From assembly GCA_025558095.1 (NCBI GenBank), contig JAIVFI010000013.1:248001-312000 (forward strand): a stretch of DNA of 64,000 nucleotides, given 5' to 3'. The notes beneath the pieces were generated by a model. That model worked only from the letters and a program-made list of their open reading frames with translations, did no database searches and was not told the DNA's origin. Shown in pieces: positions 1 to 11,925 of the stretch. The stretch is from Hyaloraphidium curvatum (Eukaryota > Monoblepharomycota > Hyaloraphidiomycetes > Hyaloraphidiales > Hyaloraphidiaceae). Positions within the stretch are counted from its first letter, which is position 1; the number at the start of each line of letters is the position of its first letter. The position numbers and the translations under genes are program-made.

Positions 1-3000
1 GATGATGGGCGTGCTGATGGCCTTGGACGCGTTGATGATCTCCTTGATGCGGGGCACGCCGAGCGTGATGTTCATGCTGGCCACGCCGGCAAAGTGGAAG
101 GTCTTGAGGGTCATCTGCGTGCCGGGCTCGCCGATCGATTGCGCGCCGACGGCGCCCACGGCCGTGCCGGGCTCGATCCGGGCCTTCATGTACTTGCGCC
201 AGCAGGTGTCGAGGAACATCTCCAGCTGCTGCTTGGTGACGCGGAAGGTGTTGTCGGCCTGGATCTGGCCCAGCGACCTGCGCCGGCCCAAACGCTCGGC
301 AGCGGTGCCCGCATTTTCTTCGCCCTCCAGGCACTTGGCGAGTCCAAACACGCCGCGGACGCGGCCCAGCTTCTGAACGATGTGCTTCTCGACGAATTGA
401 GTAACCTGCTCGACAAAGGCTCTGGAACACTTGGAGAAAGTAGGCTCGAGAATGCCTTCGGCGACGAGCTCGCGGATCTCGAAAGGCAGCAAGCCGGGCT
501 CGCCAAAGCAAGGCAGCACATTCTGGCAATGCGCAAGCAGCCGAGGGAAGTGCACCGGCTGCTTGTCGCCTTCCATGAAGCTGGGGTCCAGGCCGTCGTC
601 GCCGTACGTGAGCTGAACCACGCCGCTCGTCGAGTTGCGGACTGACGAATCGTAGGCCGTGGTCAGGTCCTCGAGCGCCTTCATGAGACGCCGCTGCATG
701 TAACCGGTCTCTGCAGTTTTGACGGCGGTGTCGACCAGTCCTTCGCGACCCGAGACGGCGTGGAACAGGAACTCAGACGGAGTGAGACCGCTGTAGAAGC
801 TGTTGCGCACGAAGCCCTTGGCGGCGGGGATTTTGGAGTGCTTGCCAAAATGCGGCAGGGAACGGTCCGGGAAACCGTTCGGGATGCGCTGGCCCGAGAT
901 GATCTGCTGGCCGACGCAGGCAACCATCTGCGACACGTTGATCTTGGAGCCTTTCGATCCGCAAAGCGACATGATGAGCGGCGCGTTGTACTTGTTGAGC
1001 TCCTGGAGACAGATCTGACCGACGTCGTCGCGGATCTTGGAGAGGATCCCAGAAATCTTGGCCTCGAGCGTCTGCTCGGCGTCGCACCCTGGTTGGTTCT
1101 CCAGCTGCCCCTTGCGGCTCTTTTCGATCACGTCGTCGCAGTCCGTGTAGCCCTTCTCCACGACCTGGTCCTTCTTGACCGAAAGGACCGCTCCCGGCTG
1201 CACATCCTCGATGCCGATGGAGAAGCCACGGTTGGCCAACCAGCGCGCGCACGTCTTTGCCAAGCGGTTCATGGCGCCTGCCGCATCCTCCGGGCTGTAG
1301 TCCCGCAGGATGGTGTAGAAGACGCTGTTCTTGCTCTCGGCACCGATGAGCGACTTGTCGATGGTGCCACAAAGCAGCTGCGAGTTCTGGATGATGACCC
1401 AGCCGTCCGCTTCATCGAACTCGGCCATCCCGTGGCCCTTTTCGAAGGTCCGATTGCGAGTGCTGAGGTTGACGTTCACGTTGCTCTTGCGGTTCGGCTT
1501 CAGGACCAGGGAGAACAGCTGCTTGCCCGTCCAGAGCCGCTGCGGCTTGAGGATCGCCGGCGGCGGGAGATCAATGTGCGTGACGGCGTCGCCCATGTAC
1601 GTGCAGTACTCGGCGATCTGCGCACGGTTGAAAAACACGTCGCGGCGCGTCATGAGGTACGACGCCGTGATGAAGTCCTGAATCGCCGCGATGAGCGGTT
1701 CGCCGTTGCGGGGGGTCACGAGGTTCTGCTTGACCCCCATGAGCTCCCGGGCTTCTGCACGGGCCTCCTCCGTCTGCGGCACGTGCAAGTTCATTTCGTC
1801 TCCGTCGAAGTCCGCGTTGTAGGGAGTGCAGGCACACTCGTTGAGCCGGAAGGTCCTCCACGGCCGCACCTTGACAAAGTGCGACATGATGGACAGTTTG
1901 TGCAAGCTGGGCTGCCGGTTGAAGAGCACAATGTCCCCGTCGATGAGGTGGCGCTCTACGAGGTCGCCCGGCTTGAGGTTGGCCGCGGTGGCCTTCCTGT
2001 CCCCGAACTTGAGGTACATGTTGCTGAACTTTCCGCCGTCGGCCTTCTTGACGTAGTTCGCGCCCGGGTGCACGTCTATCCCGTTGCGCACCGCCGCCCG
2101 CAAGCGCTCGATGTTGTGCACCGTCACCTGCTCCGGATAGGTGAGGGTCTTGGCCACGTGGACGGGAACCGCGACCTCGTCGATGCGGAGGTTCGGATCC
2201 GGACTGATGACCGTGCGGCCCGAAAAGTCGACGCGCTTCCCGGAAAGGTTGCCGCGGAAGCGGCCCTGCTTTCCCTTCAGCCTCTGGCAGAACCCTCTCT
2301 TGATCCTGTTCAACATCTGGCAACCAGGGTTTTAGGCCGTGCGTTGCTCAATCCGGGAACCAAGCTCACCGTCGGCGTGTTGGCAACGCCGGGAAGGTCC
2401 GCGTTCACGAACATGGCGCACTGCAGCTGCAGAAAGTCCCAGTGTTCCATGAGGAGCTTCATGTCCCCGCCGTCCTTCAAGGAGTTGCGTATCCGCGCGT
2501 TCACGGTGACAATGTCCGAGAGGAGCACCGTGATGTCATCCTCGTTGCTCGCGCCGTCCTGCCCCACCGACGGTCGGATGCACACCGGCGGAACCGGGAG
2601 CGAGGTCCAGATGAACTCCTCGGGTCGGCCGTGGGACGGGTCCAGGCCCAGCAGCTCGCAGTCCTCGTCCGAGATCTGCTGGAACAGCGTGAGGACCCGG
2701 ACCGGGTCCAGGTCGTCCTGCGCCTTGGAGATGTGGTACTTCATGTCCGGCTGCATCTCCACGGCCGCGTCGAAGGTGGCGCGGAAGGCCTTTATGTCGT
2801 CCTCCTGCGCTTTCCGCGTCGCCTTGTACCGTTCGTGGACGAGGCGCATCGGGGAAACCTTCTTCACCATGCCGTTGAACTCGTCGCAGTGGGGGCACTT
2901 GGTGACCTTCTTGCAGAGGGCGTTCAAGGATTTGAGGATGGCGCCCCGCTGGACGCCGTCGATGTTGGGCTGCCGCAGGCGGCGCAGGTACGTCCGGCGG

Positions 3001-3477
3001 TCGCGCTCCTCCACCAAGATCCGGGCACACGACTTGCACACATTCTGGAGGATCTGGATCACGAGGCGGAAGTAGCCGATGTGGAACACGGGGAGCGCGA
3101 GGCGGAGTTGTCCAAAGTGCCCGACGCAGTCCTTGAGCTGCAGCTTGCAGGTCTCGCAGTTGCCCGCCTTGGACGAGATCCCCTGGAGGTACATGCCGGT
3201 CAGGGGCCGCGATGCACAGGGAAAACATCATTTGGAACCCACGAGGCGCTTGTCCAGGGCCCCATAGGCGAGCGGAGGCCGTCCGGCCTGCGAAATGTCA
3301 AAGAGGTCCCTCTGGGTGATGCTCACGACCGAGAGCTGCGAAAGTTCGGCCGCGCTGAGCGCCCCAAACTCGATCTGCTCGCTGGAGTCGACGGGACGTC
3401 ATCCTGGGCCATTCCACGGGAGCAGGCGTGCTGGCCCACATTCGCTTCGGGGTGGAGTCGACCACCGGCTGCTTCAT
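1..3477 (-). CDS. RPC1: RNA polymerase III largest subunit RPC1 (C-terminus off window)
   Basis: Catalytic subunit of RNA polymerase III, which makes tRNA, 5S and other small RNAs in the nucleus. Exons (minus): 3477-3440, 3381-3243, 3182-2370, 2316-1; introns of 58, 60 and 53 bp. The first 1102 residues are present and the frame is still open at the window edge. Visible: N-terminal VVDSTPKR and FGALSAAEL, the clamp zinc site (CETC ... CVGHFG), [18 protein letters not shown], the Mg-binding [10 protein letters not shown] at 1818-1789, and the bridge/trigger-loop stretch [20 protein letters not shown] near the edge. These follow Pol III rather than Pol I or II paralogues. The start at 3477 gives a TPKR-type N-terminus only after splicing out 3382-3439. 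Head-to-head with the orphan gene at 3640. Confidence 0.95.
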
Positions 3478-3639
3478 ATTGGCTATACCCTCGGCGGCCC
3501 CCCCGCCGGAAACACGTGCGGCCGCACTGTGTGATCTCCTGCTCCCTTCAGCAGTCGTAGAGGAACGAGAACTACAAGGCCGGGAAGCGCGTCTGTCAAC
3601 AGACAAGGGCATTTCTGCAGATCTGCACTGCAGGCATAT

Positions 3640-4369
3640 ATGGCGAGGGCTCCGTCGCCCGGGGGAGCGTCCGTCGTGACGCTTGTCGCCGACGCGGGCG
3701 TCGGGACCGCCGGCACGAAGCGCAAGTTCGAGGACGACGGGCTCGCGCAGGTGCATTCCCGCGTCCCCCACGCGCACTGCCCCGGCCACTCACGCCCGCC
3801 AATCGCAGTCGCAGCCGCCGCGACCGCCGCCATGGGCCGCGCAGGCGTGCTCTCGCAAGCGGCCTCGGGATTGGGACGACGACGGCGGGGACGTTGTTGA
3901 CGAGCCTCCTCCGTACGCGGACTTCGGGGCCTCGCACAGGCAGGGCTGGGGCGCGCCGCCGGACTACAAGGACTGCCAGCCCCCCACGAAGCGGGCCAGG
4001 CACGCACACGCGGCGGAGGACTGGAAGGCTTCCGTCATGGACTCGCTGGGGCGCCCGGTTCCCAAAGCGGCGCCGCCGTCGACGAGCTTCTACGTGTACA
4101 ACGCGGCAGCCTTCGAGAAACCGCTCGCGGCTGTGCCGCCGGAGCTCGCGCCACCGGAGCCCCCGTTGGAATCTCATGGGCCGCACGCGGGACTGGGATC
4201 CTCTACGATCCACCAGAAACTTCAAGCGCTTGTGGACAGCGCCGGGACTTGGATTCAGCATCTTCGCGACGATCCGGGCGGCCGTGCACGCCGCACAGAT
4301 CATCCTCGGCAGCCCGGGACGAAGTGGACGTCGCGGGTTGCCAGTTTCCTGAGAAAGGGCAAGGGCTGA
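3640..4369 (+). CDS. orphan basic/nuclear-type protein, unrecognised
   Basis: Two exons, 3640-3750 and 3809-4369, with a 58-bp GT-AG intron, give 223 aa. I do not recognise the family. The sequence is low-complexity and rich in P, A, R and D. It has several short basic stretches that could be nuclear localisation signals (GTKRKF, SRKRPRDWDDD, PTKRARH). The C-terminal third contains a more ordered helix-like part (IHQKLQALVDSAGTWIQ). Splicing joins ...LAQ to SQPPR..., which keeps KRPRDWDDDGGD in frame; without it the first frame stops at 3900. It starts 163 bp from the RPC1 start on the opposite strand. Codon use is GC-rich like its neighbours. The coding call rests on the intron and on NLS-like motifs, so it is moderate. 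Confidence 0.5.
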
Positions 4370-4685
4370 ACATGGCGCGCAGGCCGTGCGAGAATCAGCA
4401 AAAGGCACAGAGCCTGGGGATCTGAACGATTTGCTTCCTCGTGGGTCCGGATCGGTCGTGTTTCGAAATGTGGAGTGCAAACGGCGGAGAGCGTGAGCGG
4501 GATGGTGTTCCTCTACTTGATATCGATGCTACTATTGCTGCTACTGGTTTTGTACCCTATTCGTGACTAAATCGTGGTCCTTTGTTGCCTTGCCTTCGGT
4601 GAAGAGGGACGCTGCGATGATTGGTTGCTTGCCGACCGACGCGGCTCAAGCCTTGCGAGTCGCGGACCGCGGTTGACGCCTTCTG
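4370..4685. other. 316-bp intergenic stretch before INTS4
   Basis: No tRNA-like fold or recognisable exon seen. The only notable content is a 22-codon ORF at 4502-4570 predicting a single hydrophobic helix (MVFLYLISMLLLLLLVLYP). It lies about 115 bp upstream of the INTS4 start and could be a tiny membrane peptide, an upstream ORF or chance. Confidence 0.5.
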
Positions 4686-7600
4686 ATGTCCAAGAAGCGC
4701 AAGTACACCAAAGACGACTATGATGAGGAGGTCGCCCGCATCGTGACGGCAATCGAGCAGGCGCGGCCGGACGATGCCAACTCGTGGAAGGTCCGCCCCG
4801 GAGCGCGAACATCCTTCACTTCCCGTCCTGACGCCGAGATCTCGGAAAGCTCCTGGACGCGCTCGGCAAGGATCCGCGAACGGTCGCGAAAGAGCCAAAG
4901 ATCCTGGGCCAATTGAACGAATGGGTCCGCGCCAACTTTGCCGCGTGCCCGGACGCGGCGCTAAAGTCGCTGTGCGTGGACGCGCTGGTCGCGGCCGCGG
5001 GCCTACTGGAGCCCGTGGATGCTCTGGAAATACTTGGAAATGTCTTTGTGCGTCGTTCCGAGGCTGCTGGGAGGGAGATCGGTCTCATGAGGGCATGCAT
5101 AGTCCAACCTGCAGGACGAGGGCGATCGAGTCTGCTTCGTCCGAGCCTCTACCGGCGCTCTGGGTGTCCTTCGGGTTCGTCGACCTTGTCTTGCACTTTT
5201 TCTGGTCCTTAACGGTGCGATTGCATTCAGGAGCTCAAAGCCGCCTCTTGGCCAGCAGAGGCTTTCGCACCTCTGTCGGCTTTAGTGGAAGAGACCCTCC
5301 TGAACCTCGGCTACGTAGACGGGATCGTCCGGGCCAGCTCCCTGGAAACCCTCGCGGAGGCACTCGGGATCGCTTCTGCACACGGCCGGGCGAGATTGGC
5401 AATGCTGTCGGAGTCCGACCTCGCCCAGCTCGCGGCCAACTTCACCGCCGATCCGGACTGGCGCGTGCGATCTGTGGGTCTCACCGGCCGTTGAGTGTGT
5501 TCAGTGACTGACGATTGGTCAAGGTCGCGGTGCAGGTTTTGGTCAAGATTGGTCCGGCTTCCTTGGCCCCCGACGCCCAGACGTACTCAAGGCTTTGCGC
5601 TCTGCTGAAGGACACGAGCGCTACTGTTCGACGGCATGCCATTGACCTCGTGTGGTGGGCGTGCTCGCACGTATTACTCCACGATCCGCTGACCGCAGCG
5701 GAAGGTCCATGGCTTCGGAACGCACCCTCGCCATCATCACGGTGGAAAACGAAGGCCAGCGCCTCCGCCTGCTTGATGATGCCTTCTCCAGGTTATGCGA
5801 TTTGGTGAATGACGGAGAGGTACCTGTACGAGTGCACGTCGCCGCGACCCTGGGGAAGTTCAGGGGTGTGGAAACGCTTCTGCTGAAACAGACCTTGAGC
5901 AAGCAAATCCTAAAGCCAAAGAAGCGGTCAGGAGGCCAAGGACCAAAGCGGAAGAAGGTTTGCTGGGCGCTTCTGGGGTTCGTTGATCGCAGTAGCTGAT
6001 GATTTATCCAGCGCAAAACGGTCGATACTTCATTCTCTATTGGTGATGTTGATGCCGAGGAGGGCGAAGTTGCCTTGATGGAGGCGAGTTCTTGCGGAGC
6101 CTTCATCCATGCACTCGAAGACGAGTTTGAGGAGGTCCGGAACACCGCGATCGGTGAGCAGCGAGTTGTGTCTGGGAAAGGGGTTCGATCGCTGATGGGT
6201 CGACCAGATTCGCTTCGCGATCTCTGTGTCTCCAACCTTGAATTCGCTCGCTATGCTATCGATTTCCTGCTAGGTTCGCGCCTTGCTGCGTCCGTCTACT
6301 GCGCAAGCTCACTGCTGGTTATCGCCAGACATGCTGAACGACGAAATGGATCACGTCAGGCTCAACGCAGTCGACACGCTTTGCGTCGTTGCCAATGCCC
6401 ACTCGGCAATGGCCCTCGATGAGGAGCAGCTCAAGACAGTTATGACGTTGACATTGGACCACGATGTGCTGTGCCGGCGGTCGGCATACCGGTTCTTGGA
6501 GTGGGTTTATTCGCGCGGCTGTGTATGGTGGCTGACGTTTCCTTCGTGAAGGTCCATAAGGATAGCCGGGCCGGCCAGCATGCTGCACTTCGTCGATATT
6601 CTGTACGTCACCCTCCGCCGGTACCCGGGGGACACAGAGCCCGTCTACAAATGCATGTCGCTGGTGGGCAAACACCACCCCGACATTGTCCGTAAGTGTC
6701 GTTTGGAACTGTGGTCCGAAACCCTTGTCATGCGGCTACCGGGTAGGCGAGGTGATGTCGAAGCTGTTCCGGATCGATAGCCGCTTTCTGGCCCAAGAGA
6801 TTGCGCTACAAGATGTCCAGCGTAAGTTGATGGTGAGCGTTGTAGTTGATTAGCTGACTCGGTGGCGTCAGACGTCGGCAATGTCTTTCTTCTCTTCGGA
6901 GCTTGCTCTGCACAGCCCCGGATGCTCGAAACAGTTCCGGCCTACCTAAGGCAACATTATGGCTTCATTTCACTTCGCTACCCGGCTCTAGCACCGCGCC
7001 TCGAGCGTGAGGCTAAAGGTCTTGCGCCCATGGAAGACTTGGAGTCCACTCCGGATGAGCTCGAACGGGACTTTGGCGAAATAGTGGACGTACTGCTTTC
7101 CAAGCTCTCGGCCGTGGAAAAGCTGTCGCCGGCGACACCTTTGCGCGTCGTGGACAATGCTTTGCGATCCATTTCTGCCGATTTGGATGCTCTGCACGGC
7201 GGTGATCGAGGCCGCAATACCAAGTGTGAATTGATCGCTTCTCATCTCTTGCTGTGTCGAACACTACTGAAGGTCAAGGATGCAACCAACGATCTGTCTT
7301 TTCCTGGCGCTCTGGAGCACCTGTCGTGCTGGCTGCTGTCCGAAAGCTACAGGATCGAGCAAACGTTCCGTTTGCTTCCCCAAGAGTACCTCCTTCATCT
7401 GCGTGCGGTGCGCGCTGTTGCCCACGCTACCTGGCTCCTGTCTGCAATTCGTCTGCGGTATGGCTGTTCTACAGGACGTAGTAAGCCCTCGACTCACAGC
7501 CCTTCCAGTCATCCACCACAAGAGAAGGTGACTAAGCTCTTGCGCCGTTTCTCCCATCGACTAGTGCGACTGCGGAGACTTTGTGGATCACAAAGCATCC

Positions 7601-8263
7601 CTTTCTTCGATGCCCTGGCAACCGCGCTCTCAAGCGGTGTCGACAACCTGGAGCAGTTCCTCAGCAGGCTACAGGAATCCCTGCCTCGGATCTGGCTGCC
7701 AAGGCTGCATGGCATCCCGGCGGATCTTGTAAGGCCTTCAGTGGAGCTCTCAGTCCCGGGAGGAAACGGGTCAGAGGAAGCGTTAGAGGTGGTTGGTGGA
7801 ATGCCGTCCACCATTGAGCTCGTCGCCCGGACGCATTTCGTCGAGGTAGGATCGCGACCCCGGCATTGACAATGCTCTTGACCGACGCATACGGCAGAAC
7901 GTCGGGGATCTCTTCGTGCAAACTACCCTGCCGACCGGAGAGTTGCAGCTGTTTCACCCGCCGAGCTCCCGCTATTCCCGCTGCGGAAGCGCCGCGACTC
8001 TGCATACCCACATACCCCTGAGGCTAGATCCCTGGACGGGCACGACGCCGATCACTTTTCACATGGTTCAAGAGTTCGAACCGGACCAGGTTTCGCCGGA
8101 TGTGCTCATGTTCCGTCGGGCGACGGGCGATCGCTCGATCGATGCAGCGAGATTCTGTTACCTTGCGCTGGCGGGAGAAGGACGGGAGCAAATGGAAAGG
8201 AGGGAGCTAGCTAGCCCATCGTTAGCAACTGCCCGCCGCTTTGCGCGCGTGCTTTGGGAGTAG
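4686..8263 (+). CDS. INTS4: Integrator complex subunit 4 (HEAT-repeat scaffold)
   Basis: Component of the Integrator cleavage module, the nuclear RNA endonuclease complex with INTS9/INTS11. Thirteen exons: 4686-4790, 4850-5047, 5115-5174, 5231-5473, 5524-5654, 5699-5957, 6012-6153, 6208-6273, 6329-6500, 6552-6691, 6747-6821, 6872-7845, 7898-8263; 976 aa, close to the usual ~960. HEAT-like helices run through the N-terminal two thirds. Diagnostic matches are RLLDDAFSRLCDLVNDG followed by a VRVHVAATLGKF repeat, and the segment SSCGAFIHALEDEFEEVR followed by FLLDMLNDEMDHVRLNAVDTL. The C-terminal domain ends in a beta-rich part (ELQLFHPPSSRY). The first intron has a weak GTCCGC donor. A further 45-bp in-frame intron near 7481-7525 is possible and was left in. 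Confidence 0.9.
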
Positions 8264-8343
8264 AGTGATGACCAGGACCCGGCCCGCCGCCACCGCCTCG
8301 TCCTGCGCTAACCGACGCGCCTGTCCTGTCCACGGGCGGCGAC

Positions 8344-10878
8344 ATGTCAGCCAAACCTTTGATTGCAGGATGGCTCCGACTAATCATTCTGGTCGGTGTC
8401 TCGCGCTGACGGCCCTGTTGGAAGAGGCAGACGCGTTGACGCGTCCGACCCTCAGGTGCTCATTGCATTCGTGGGATTCTCGTCGAGATTGTTCTCCGGT
8501 ACGCAGACTGCTCTGCTACGATGCCACTGGATCCGCTCACTCATGTTTTGTGCCCCCAGTGATCCGTTTCGAGTCCATTATCCACGAGTTTGACCCATGG
8601 TGCCACGACCCCCACGCGTCGACCACGCGCTGCCGAAGCTTATCTAGCGCGTTTTCCACCTCTTTCTCAGGTTCAATTACCGTGCAACTCAGAAACTGGT
8701 GGAGAGTGGGCCCTACGAGTTCTGGAACTGGTTCGATGACTTCAGCTGGTAAGGAAGCTCTCGTTCCACGGGGCATCCACAATGGTGGCTCACATTCCGC
8801 TCAGGTATCCTCTCGGACGTGTCGTCGGAGGGACGGTCTACCCCGGGATCATGCTGACATCGGGCCTGATCCACTACGTGCTCAACTTCCTCAACTTCCC
8901 CATCCACATCCGCGAAGTCTGCGTGTTCTTGGCCCCCGTGTTCTCGGGCCTGACCGCGTTCGCGGCATACCTCCTCACGTCGGAGATCAAGAACCAGTCG
9001 GCTGGGCTGCTGGCGGCCGCCTTTGTCGGGATCGTACCGGGTTACATCTCCCGCTCGGTGGCCGGAAGCTATGACAACGAGGCCATCGCCATCTTCATCC
9101 TCATGATGACCTTTTACCTCTGGGTCAAGGCTCTCAAGCTGGGATCCGCCTACTGGGCGGGACTCGCTGCCCTGTTCTACTTCTACATGGTCGCCTCGTG
9201 GGGCGGGTACGCCTTCATCACCAATCTGATCCCTCTGCACGTGTTCGTGCTGCTGCTCATGGGTCGCTACTCGACGCGGATGTACGTCGCCTACACAACG
9301 TGGTACGCCATCGGTGTTATCTCGGCGATGCAGATCCCGTTCGTTGGTTTCCAGCCGGTGTCGACGAGCGAGCACATGGCAGCTCTCGGTGGGCTGCACC
9401 GCGCGACTCGCTCGTGATCGTCGTGCTGACTATGCCGACCGATTGCAGGCATCTTTGGGCTTCTTCAGATCGTTGCCTTTGTCAACTACGTGCGCTCGTT
9501 CGTCTCCGAGAAGCAGTTCCAGGTTCTGTTCCAGGGCTTCATCGTCGTCGCTGCGATCGTCATGTTTGCGGCGCTGGTGTTTGCAACCATGACCGGCGTC
9601 GTTGCTCCCTGGACCGGACGTTTCTACTCGCTGTGGGACACTGGCTACGCCAAGAAGTACATCCCGATCATCGCCTCGGTGTCGGAGCACCAACCGACGG
9701 CTTGGCCGAGCTTCATCTTCGACCTACACTTCCTCATCGCGGTCTTCCCCGCGGGTGTCTACTTTTGCTTCCGCGAGCTCAAGGACGAGCACGTGTTTGT
9801 CATTGTCTACGCCGTGACCGCCAGCTACTTTTCCGGCGTCATGGTGCGGCTGATGCTCACGCTCACGCCAATCGTCTGCGTGGCGAGCGCCATCGCGGTT
9901 TCCGAGGTTCTGGAGACGTATCTCAAGCCCGCCGCCGCCGCCGAGAAGACGGCCCAGCCGGAGGCGACACCGACACCCGCCGCCACGGCCTCAAAGACCA
10001 AGCCGCAGGACAAGCCGAAGCCCAAGGAGCCCACCAAGGAGGAATCCGGGGACGGTCCGCTCCTCCCGAACCCGTCCTATGCCGTCGTCTTTGCCGCCAT
10101 GGTCATCTTCCTCCAGTTTGTCTGGCACTGCACCTGGGTGACCTCCAACGCGTACTCGTCGCCCTCGGTCGTGCTCGCTTCCCGCGCCCACGACGGCTCG
10201 CAGATGATCATCGACGACTTCCGCGAGGCCTATTACTGGCTCATGCAGAACACGCCGCAGGACGCGAGGGTCATGAGCTGGTGGGACTATGGGTACCAGA
10301 TCGCGGGCATGGCGAACCGCACGACGTTGGTGGACAACAACACGTGGAACAACACGCACATCGCCACGGTGGGCAAGGCCATGTCGAGCCCCGAGGAGGT
10401 CTCGTACGAGATCATGCGGAAGCACGACGTGGACTACGTCCTCATCATCTTTGGCGGCGCGATCGGATACTCGGGCGACGACATCAACAAGTACCTGTGG
10501 ATGATCCGGATCGCCGAGGGCATATGGCCGGACGAGGTCAGCGAGCGCTCGTTCTTCACCGAGTCGGGCGAGTACCGCGTGGACGACGCGGCAACCCCCA
10601 CTATGAAGAATTCGCTCATGTACAAGATGAGCTACTACCGGTTCGGCGATTTGTTCCCGCAGGGACAGGGCTACGACCGGGTGCGGGGATCTGCCATCCC
10701 CAAGAGGCCGATAAAGCTGTCGGTGATCGAGGAGGCGTTCTCGAGCGAGAACCTCATTGTGCGGATCTACCGTGTCAAGGAGCCGGATCTGCTCGGCAGG
10801 ACTTTCGATGCGGCGCAGCAGTTTGAAGGGGGCGCGAAGAGGCGGAGAAAGGTGGCCCGGAAAGCCACTCGTGTATGA
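8344..10878 (+). CDS. STT3: oligosaccharyltransferase catalytic subunit STT3
   Basis: Transfers the lipid-linked oligosaccharide to Asn in N-x-S/T sequons in the ER membrane. Exons 8344-8391, 8456-8498, 8560-8599, 8671-8748, 8805-9388, 9449-10878; 740 aa. The first exon gives [16 protein letters not shown], the first membrane helix. Visible: the DxD-like [15 protein letters not shown], the second acidic motif [18 protein letters not shown], the catalytic WWDYGYQ at 10279-10299, and the glycosylated loop [10 protein letters not shown]. Multiple hydrophobic helices lie between 8805 and 9930. A K/P/A/T-rich linker (about 9925-10060) interrupts the region before the lumenal C-terminal domain and is longer than I expect. 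Intron phases all restore the conserved reading. Confidence 0.96.
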
Positions 10879-10921
10879 GTGCATCCCAAAACAGGTCAGA
10901 ACTGCATCATCAGTCACTTCA

Positions 10922-11715
10922 TCACTTCATTTTGTCTGCAGCGTCCTTGACCTTTTGCTGCACGCTCGTCGATCCATCGCCGGGACCCATGGTCGCGACG
11001 TGAACTAGTACGCCCAATGCAACCCCGACGGATGATGTGTTCCATATGCGGGTGAGGCCGGCCCCGGGCACAAGGACCCCGACAGCACCCGCGACGGCAC
11101 CCCCGATCGCGCCGTAGGTGGCGAAACGGTCGGTCCTCTGTTGGCCCTCGTTGTGCATGATGCGATACGCCCGATCGTCCACGCCCGGACCGTCCATCGA
11201 GTACGATTTGCCCGCGACCATGAAGAGGCCGAGTGGGATTCCAATCAAGGTTCCACGCCCGGGGTAGCGGAAGGCGTTCCGGAGCAGGCTCTTGTTCTTG
11301 TCCTTTGAGAAGAAGTACCCGATTGGAGACGTCGCCAATCCCACTATCGCACCGGCCTGTGGCGAGACAATCAGAATCACCACTCTCCCCAACCGAGGTA
11401 TCGTCCAAGCTTTCGTAAAGCAATCACACGCCAAGATACTCGGCGCTTCACGCGAAAGCTCCCTAGGCCTATCTCGGAAGGACGTTGCCGATATCGATCC
11501 TCACCTCCACAGTCTTGAGAACGACGTGACCCGTCAGGAGCATGCCAGTATTGGCGGGCATTCCAGATCCTGGGTACTCCTTTTCGGGATCGATCGTTCT
11601 CAGGAGTACCGACGGCCCTTCCCTGCGGAACAGGGTGAGACGGCGTGATTGTCATTCGGGAGGCAATCTATTCGCACCCCGAACTCGGATCCTTGGATCG
11701 TGGCGGGGGGCTCAT
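10922..11715 (-). CDS. small predicted membrane protein, glycine-rich helices
   Basis: Exons (minus) 11715-11678, 11622-11505, 11356-10922; 196 aa. The second intron is 148 bp, long for this genome. The protein starts MSPPPRSKDPSSG, then EYPGSGMPANTGMLL. It has three or four glycine/alanine-rich hydrophobic segments with GxxxG-like spacing (AGAIVGLATSPIGYFF, GTLIGIPLGLFMVAG, GAIGGAVAGAVGVLVPGAG) around a charged block DDRAYRIMHNEGQQRTDR. The pattern resembles small mitochondrial inner-membrane proteins of the Tim17-like or DUF1757 type, but I cannot assign it. It is divergent from NOP53 (210 bp) and its stop is 44 bp from the STT3 stop. Confidence 0.6.
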
Positions 11716-11925
11716 CGCGTGTGATCCGCTTCCTTTAAGTAGTGAAGAAGGTGCAGAAAGGGTTCCTCGGTCTCCCTGCTACGTCGCGACTCGTTTGCGG
11801 CCGCGGTGCTCGGCGCCCCCTCATCAGCCATCCCTCGCACCGGGGCGCGGACGCGCCATCACCCTCCACAAACAACCAAAGGGACGAGGAAGGAGCCCTC
11901 GCGGCAAAGCAGAGGCCAGTCAAAA

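Noticed and set aside
760-3075. A 771-codon plus-strand open frame covering the RPC1 gene
   Set aside because: It is the antisense reflection of GC-rich RPC1 codons; the minus strand encodes every conserved Pol III motif with consistent introns.
8241-9074. Continuous open frame through the first exons of STT3
   Set aside because: Reading through the introns destroys FNYR and WYPLGR motifs; the spliced model restores them.
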